Assembly: GCA_012727825.1 (NCBI GenBank)
Contig: JAAYGH010000168.1
Span: 1 to 8,450 of the forward strand
Length of the DNA: 8,450 nt
Direction: 5' to 3'
Origin: Trueperella sp.
GTDB lineage: Bacteria; Actinomycetota; Actinomycetes; Actinomycetales; Actinomycetaceae
Made by a program: the position numbers and the translations under genes. The notes beneath the pieces are model-generated. The model was not told the DNA's origin and did not search any database. It saw nothing but the letters and a program-made list of their open reading frames with translations. This document shows positions 5,096 through 8,450 of the stretch, in pieces; within the stretch, counting starts at the first letter, position 1, and the number at the start of each line of letters is the position of its first letter.

Positions 5096-7888
5096 CTACG
5101 CGGAACGTGCGAGGTTTCGCAGCACGTACTGCAAAATTCCACCATGGCGGAAGTAGTCGGCTTCACCTGGTGTATCGATACGCAAACGAGCATCGAACTC
5201 CACGGTCGAGCCATCGTCCTTTGTGGCCGTAACCTTGAGCGTCTTTGGAGTACGGCCCTCGTTGAGTTCCGTCGCCCCAGCAATGTCGAAGGTTTCGGTT
5301 CCATCAAGGCCGAGCGAGTTCGCGTCTTCACCCTCGGGGAACTGAAGCGGGAGAACGCCCATACCGATGAGGTTCGAACGGTGGATTCGTTCAAACGACG
5401 TCGTGATCACGGCTTTGACACCAAGAAGTGCGGTGCCCTTGGCTGCCCAGTCGCGCGAAGATCCTGAGCCGTACTCAGAACCTGCTAGAACGACGAGCGG
5501 AATGCCCGCTTCTTGGTAAGCCTGCGAAGCGTCGTAAATCGAGTCCTGTTCGCCCGTGAGGAAATTCTTCGTGAACCCACCCTCGACGTCGTCGAGAAGC
5601 TGGTTTCGGAGGCGAATGTTCGCAAATGTTCCGCGGATCATCACCTCGTGGTTGCCCCTGCGCGAGCCGTAGGAATTGAAGTCACGCTTATCGATACCGT
5701 GCGCGCCGAGGTACTGGCCTGCGGGCGAATCCCATTTAATCGATCCTGCTGGCGAGATGTGGTCGGTCGTCACCGAATCACCAAGCTTGGCCAACACACG
5801 CGCACCGGCAATATCCTCGACCGGATCGAGATCCATCGTCATGCCTTCGAAGTATGGGGGCTTGCGAACGTAGGTAGACTTTTCGTCCCATTCGAAGGTC
5901 GAGCCCTCAGGGGTGTCAAGATTCTGCCAGAGTGCATCGCCCTTAAACACGTCAGCGTACGAGGATTCAAACATCTCGCGGTTCACCGAAGTGTCGATGG
6001 TCTCTTGGACCTCGTCTGCATCCGGCCAAACGTCAGCGAGGAACACGTCGTTGCCGTCGTGGTCCTGACCGAGCGGCTCAGATTCAAAATCAAAGTCCAT
6101 CGTGCCCGCAAGTGCGTAAGCAATAACGAGAGGTGGGGACGCGAGGTAGTTCATCTTCACGTCAGGATTGATTCGTCCTTCAAAGTTTCGGTTACCGGAC
6201 AGAACCGACACGACGGACAGGTCTTCCTCATGAACCACTTGGGAGACTTCCTCCGGAAGCGGGCCTGAGTTGCCGATGCAGGTCGTGCAACCGTAACCGA
6301 CAAGGTGGAAACCGAGGGCTTCGAGATCAGGCCATAGGCCTGCCTTTTCGTAATAGTCGGTCACAACCTGCGAGCCCGGAGCCATCGAGGTCTTCACCCA
6401 CGGCTTGGGCTTGAGGCCCTTCGCGTTGGCGTTGCGCGCCAAAATTGCCGCAGCCATCATGACTGACGGATTCGAGGTATTCGTGCACGACGTGATCGAT
6501 GCAATTGCCACAATGCCGTGATCGAGTTCAGTCTCCGTGCCATCGGCGAGCGTCACTGAACTTGGCTTGTGTGGCCGACCATTCATCGGGTCGAGGATTT
6601 CAGGCGCTGGATGCTCATCTGCACTTCCAGGCTTGACTGGATCCGAAGCGGGGAACGTAGCCTCGAGTGAAGAATCCACCGCACGGTCATCTTCCCGGTC
6701 AACATAGAACGGGAGGACTTCGCGGAACTTCTCCTTCGATTCGGTCAGAATGATCCGATCCTGTGGGCGCTTAGGGCCGGCGATGGACGGGACGACTGTC
6801 GACAAATCGAGTTCGAGGTATTCGGAGTACTCAACCTCCGTCGAGGGGTCATGCCACAGGCCCTGCTCCTTCGAATAGGCCTCAACGAGCGCAACCTGCT
6901 CCTCGGATCGGCCGGTCAGACGAAGGTAATCGATCGTCACGTCGTCGATCGGGAAAATTGCGGCGGTCGAACCGAACTCGGGCGACATATTTCCGATCGT
7001 CGCGCGGTTTGCCAATGGAACAGCGGACACGCCATCACCGTAGAATTCGACGAACTTACCGACCACGCCGTGTGCACGAAGCATCTGGGTGATCGTCAGG
7101 ACCACGTCTGTTGCGGTGGAACCGGCGGGAACTTGACCTGTGAGCTTAAAGCCCACAACAGGCGGGATAAGCATCGAGACAGGCTGACCGAGCATGGCAG
7201 CCTCTGCCTCAATTCCTCCCACACCCCAACCGAGGACGCCGAGGCCATTGACCATCGTCGTGTGTGAATCGGTACCAACGCAGGTGTCTGGGTATGCTTG
7301 AAGCACGCCGTCGTTCTCCTGGCCCATCGTCACGCGCGCCAGATACTCGATGTTGACCTGGTGAACGATTCCGGTGCCCGGCGGCACGACTTTGAAGTTT
7401 TCGAACGCCGTCTGGCCCCAGCGCAAGAACTGGTAGCGTTCGCCGTTGCGCTCGTACTCCATTTCCACATTGCGCTGGAAAGCGTTCCGAGCACCAAACA
7501 CGTCAATCTGGACCGAGTGGTCGATGACGAGCTCTGCGGGATTCAGTGGGTTAATAAGATCCGGATTGCCGCCAAGATCGGTGACGGCCTCGCGCATCGT
7601 TGCAAGATCGACGACGCAGGGAACACCGGTGAAATCTTGCATGACGACGCGCGCTGGCGTGAATTGGATTTCATGTTCGGGTTCAGCATTCGGATCCCAT
7701 GCCGAAAGTGCCTTGATCTGCTCGGCGGTGACGTTTTTACCATCCTCGGTGCGCAACAAATTTTCGGCAAGAATCTTGAGCGAGAACGGCAGTTTCTCGA
7801 TACCCGCAACGGCATCGAGCCGGTAAATCTCGTACTCCTTGCCATCTACCTCAAGTGTGGACTTGGCTTTGAAGCTATCAATACTCAT
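5096..7888 (-). CDS. acnA: Aconitate hydratase (AcnA/IRP1-type aconitase)
   Basis: This encodes 930 residues, within the usual range for the AcnA type. The enzyme interconverts citrate and isocitrate through cis-aconitate using a [4Fe-4S] cluster, in the cytoplasm. The three cluster cysteines are present: Cys468 in [10 protein letters not shown], and Cys534 and Cys537 in [13 protein letters not shown]. Other signatures are [31 protein letters not shown] (starting near residue 204), [14 protein letters not shown] (704-717) and [12 protein letters not shown] (807-818) in the C-terminal swivel domain. Domain order is the AcnA one, with domains 1-3 first and the swivel domain last, unlike AcnB. 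Residues about 401-440 form a low-complexity, acidic and proline-rich insert before domain 3 that contains TFPASDP. The ATG start has AAGGAG four bases upstream. It lies 94 bases after the methyltransferase gene on the same strand, with a possible promoter in the gap. No AcnR-type repressor gene is visible next to it in this window. Confidence 0.97.
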   Translation of the reverse strand: MSIDSFKAKSTLEVDGKEYEIYRLDAVAGIEKLPFSLKILAENLLRTEDGKNVTAEQIKALSAWDPNAEPEHEIQFTPARVVMQDFTGVPCVVDLATMREAVTDLGGNPDLINPLNPAELVIDHSVQIDVFGARNAFQRNVEMEYERNGERYQFLRWGQTAFENFKVVPPGTGIVHQVNIEYLARVTMGQENDGVLQAYPDTCVGTDSHTTMVNGLGVLGWGVGGIEAEAAMLGQPVSMLIPPVVGFKLTGQVPAGSTATDVVLTITQMLRAHGVVGKFVEFYGDGVSAVPLANRATIGNMSPEFGSTAAIFPIDDVTIDYLRLTGRSEEQVALVEAYSKEQGLWHDPSTEVEYSEYLELDLSTVVPSIAGPKRPQDRIILTESKEKFREVLPFYVDREDDRAVDSSLEATFPASDPVKPGSADEHPAPEILDPMNGRPHKPSSVTLADGTETELDHGIVAIASITSCTNTSNPSVMMAAAILARNANAKGLKPKPWVKTSMAPGSQVVTDYYEKAGLWPDLEALGFHLVGYGCTTCIGNSGPLPEEVSQVVHEEDLSVVSVLSGNRNFEGRINPDVKMNYLASPPLVIAYALAGTMDFDFESEPLGQDHDGNDVFLADVWPDADEVQETIDTSVNREMFESSYADVFKGDALWQNLDTPEGSTFEWDEKSTYVRKPPYFEGMTMDLDPVEDIAGARVLAKLGDSVTTDHISPAGSIKWDSPAGQYLGAHGIDKRDFNSYGSRRGNHEVMIRGTFANIRLRNQLLDDVEGGFTKNFLTGEQDSIYDASQAYQEAGIPLVVLAGSEYGSGSSRDWAAKGTALLGVKAVITTSFERIHRSNLIGMGVLPLQFPEGEDANSLGLDGTETFDIAGATELNEGRTPKTLKVTATKDDGSTVEFDARLRIDTPGEADYFRHGGILQYVLRNLARSA

Positions 7889-7892
7889 AGTT

Positions 7893-7898
7893 CTCCTT
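7893..7898 (-). promoter_or_regulatory. Ribosome binding site of acnA
   Basis: AAGGAG on the minus strand lies four bases upstream of the ATG at 7888-7886. This is a near-consensus site and fixes the acnA start. Confidence 0.8.
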
Positions 7899-7921
7899 CG
7901 AATGCTCGCCAGCTGACGCCA

Positions 7922-7945
7922 AAACTATCTTGACATCAAACTATC
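7922..7945. repeat. Direct repeat AAACTATC flanking a TTGA-CA-TCAA palindrome upstream of acnA
   Basis: AAACTATC occurs at 7922-7929 and again at 7938-7945, a period of 16 bases. Between and partly overlapping them lies TTGACATCAA (7930-7939), with perfect 4-bp arms. On the minus strand the unit reads GATAGTTT. The array overlaps the -10 and start region of the proposed acnA promoter, a position suited to a repressor. Related CTATCA words also occur at 7875-7880 and 7980-7985. The repeats are seen directly; the regulatory role is inference. Confidence 0.6.
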
Positions 7946-7966
7946 AGGCTGGGCTCTATGTGTCCA
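7938..7966 (-). promoter_or_regulatory. Possible acnA promoter
   Basis: On the minus strand, TGGACA (7966-7961, one mismatch to TTGACA) is followed after exactly 17 bases by TAGTTT (7943-7938), which fits TANNNT. Transcription would start near the A at 7931, leaving a leader of about 43 bases with the AAGGAG site. The -10 match to TATAAT is only 3 of 6, so this is a candidate only. It lies wholly in the gap after the methyltransferase stop codon. Confidence 0.4.
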
Positions 7967-7982
7967 CGTCTTTACGCGTCTA

Positions 7983-8450
7983 TCAGTCGAGAACAGTCAC
8001 GATTTCGACGTGGTGGGTGTTGGGGAAGATGTCGATCGCATCGACGCTGATCACTTTTCGCCCATTCGTTACCAATTGTGCCACGTCTCGGGCCATTGCC
8101 GCGGGATCGCAGGACACGAGGACGATTCTGCGGGCCGGAAGCTTCGCAATTGCTGCCGACGTTGTCTGACCGAGGCCCGACCGTTGCGGGTCAGCAACGA
8201 CGACGTCCGCCGCGTCGATGTGGGGTGTAATTGCCGCATCGATGCGGCGCACGTCCACACGCGCCCACGGCGTGTCACGCAGGTTATAACGAGCGTCTCC
8301 AACAGCCTGTTTGGAGCCGTCAAACGCGCTCACAGTCCCGGATTCCCCGACAGTCAGAGCCAGTGGCAACGTGAACAGGCCCGCCCCAGAAAACAGTTCG
8401 GCAACGTGCTCGCCCGGAGCGGCGTTCGCGCCGTCAAGGACAGCTCGCAA
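7983..8450 (-). CDS. TrmA/RumA-type RNA 5-methyluridine methyltransferase, 5'-truncated by the window edge
   Basis: The last 155 residues are visible, ending with TGA (7985-7983); the start lies beyond base 8450. Family members are usually about 400-450 residues, often with an N-terminal TRAM domain, which would be outside the window. The enzyme transfers a methyl group from S-adenosylmethionine to C5 of a uridine in rRNA or tRNA. Visible motifs, numbered within the fragment, are the SAM-binding ELFSGAGLFTLPLA (18-31), DPQRSGLG (87-94), VSCDPAAMARD (112-122) with catalytic Cys114, and the C-terminal DIFPNTHHVEIV (140-151) with the conserved Glu149. These assign the family firmly but do not separate TrmA (tRNA U54) from RlmC/RlmD/RlmCD (23S rRNA), so I give no gene symbol. 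acnA follows on the same strand after 94 bases, so read-through from this gene into acnA is possible. Confidence 0.92.
   Translation of the reverse strand: MRAVLDGANAAPGEHVAELFSGAGLFTLPLALTVGESGTVSAFDGSKQAVGDARYNLRDTPWARVDVRRIDAAITPHIDAADVVVADPQRSGLGQTTSAAIAKLPARRIVLVSCDPAAMARDVAQLVTNGRKVISVDAIDIFPNTHHVEIVTVLD

Noticed and set aside
5513..6268. 251-codon open frame on the plus strand opposite acnA
   Set aside because: It lies wholly inside acnA, whose motifs are unambiguous. The translation shows no recognisable domain and there is no ribosome binding site. Long antisense frames are common opposite biased coding sequence.
7298..7933. 211-codon open frame on the plus strand opposite the acnA 5' end and its upstream gap
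   Set aside because: It runs antisense to conserved aconitase domain 1, with no family resemblance or start signal. It extends past acnA only because the short gap happens to lack a stop in that frame.
7930..7935. Perfect TTGACA -35-like hexamer on the plus strand
   Set aside because: There is no acceptable -10 box at 16-19 bases, and no plus-strand gene follows; the DNA downstream codes for the methyltransferase on the other strand. It is better seen as part of the TTGACATCAA palindrome.
1..8450. A defence, mobile or otherwise novel multi-gene system
   Set aside because: Every substantial open frame on the coding strands is either a well-known housekeeping enzyme or DUF3000. There are no transposase, integrase, toxin-antitoxin or CRISPR signatures, no tRNA or rRNA, and I noticed no obvious composition break by eye.

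Overview
The window looks like an ordinary chromosomal stretch of an actinobacterium. The evidence is a mid-50s GC content (judged by eye), GTG and TTG starts, a DUF3000 protein (a family I know essentially only from Actinobacteria), an actinobacterial-type RNase D with an HRDC-like C-terminal part, and close neighbourhood of DUF3000, RNase D, DXS, aconitase and a TrmA/RumA-type RNA methyltransferase. From memory, that neighbourhood recurs in actinobacterial chromosomes. I cannot name the genus from sequence alone. I see no mobile element, tRNA, rRNA, CRISPR array or phage gene.

Layout. Positions 1-3053 are read on the plus strand: the C-terminal two thirds of treZ (cut by the window edge), a DUF3000 gene, and rnd (RNase D), whose TTG start overlaps the DUF3000 stop. 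Positions 3050-8450 are read on the minus strand. In transcription order (right to left) they hold the C-terminal part of a 5-methyluridine RNA methyltransferase gene (cut by the window edge), acnA (aconitase) and dxs (1-deoxy-D-xylulose-5-phosphate synthase). The two blocks converge, and the stop codons of rnd and dxs overlap by four bases.

Functions. The genes are metabolically diverse. treZ releases trehalose from glucan ends. acnA isomerises citrate to isocitrate. dxs makes the first intermediate of the MEP isoprenoid pathway and feeds thiamine and, in some bacteria, pyridoxal synthesis. RNase D trims RNA 3' ends, and the methyltransferase modifies a uridine in RNA. DUF3000 has no known function. 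All enzymes retain the catalytic residues that I could check.

The non-coding DNA is limited to three short gaps, and these carry the only unusual structure. The 51-base gap before DUF3000 suggests a leaderless GTG start. The acnA-dxs gap of 144 bases holds a GC-rich hairpin and a perfect 14-bp inverted repeat that sits where the -35 region of a possible dxs promoter would be. The 94-base gap upstream of acnA has repeated TGATAG elements and a short palindrome around a possible promoter. I found no convincing undescribed system; the best leads are these regulatory structures and the uncharacterised DUF3000 gene.
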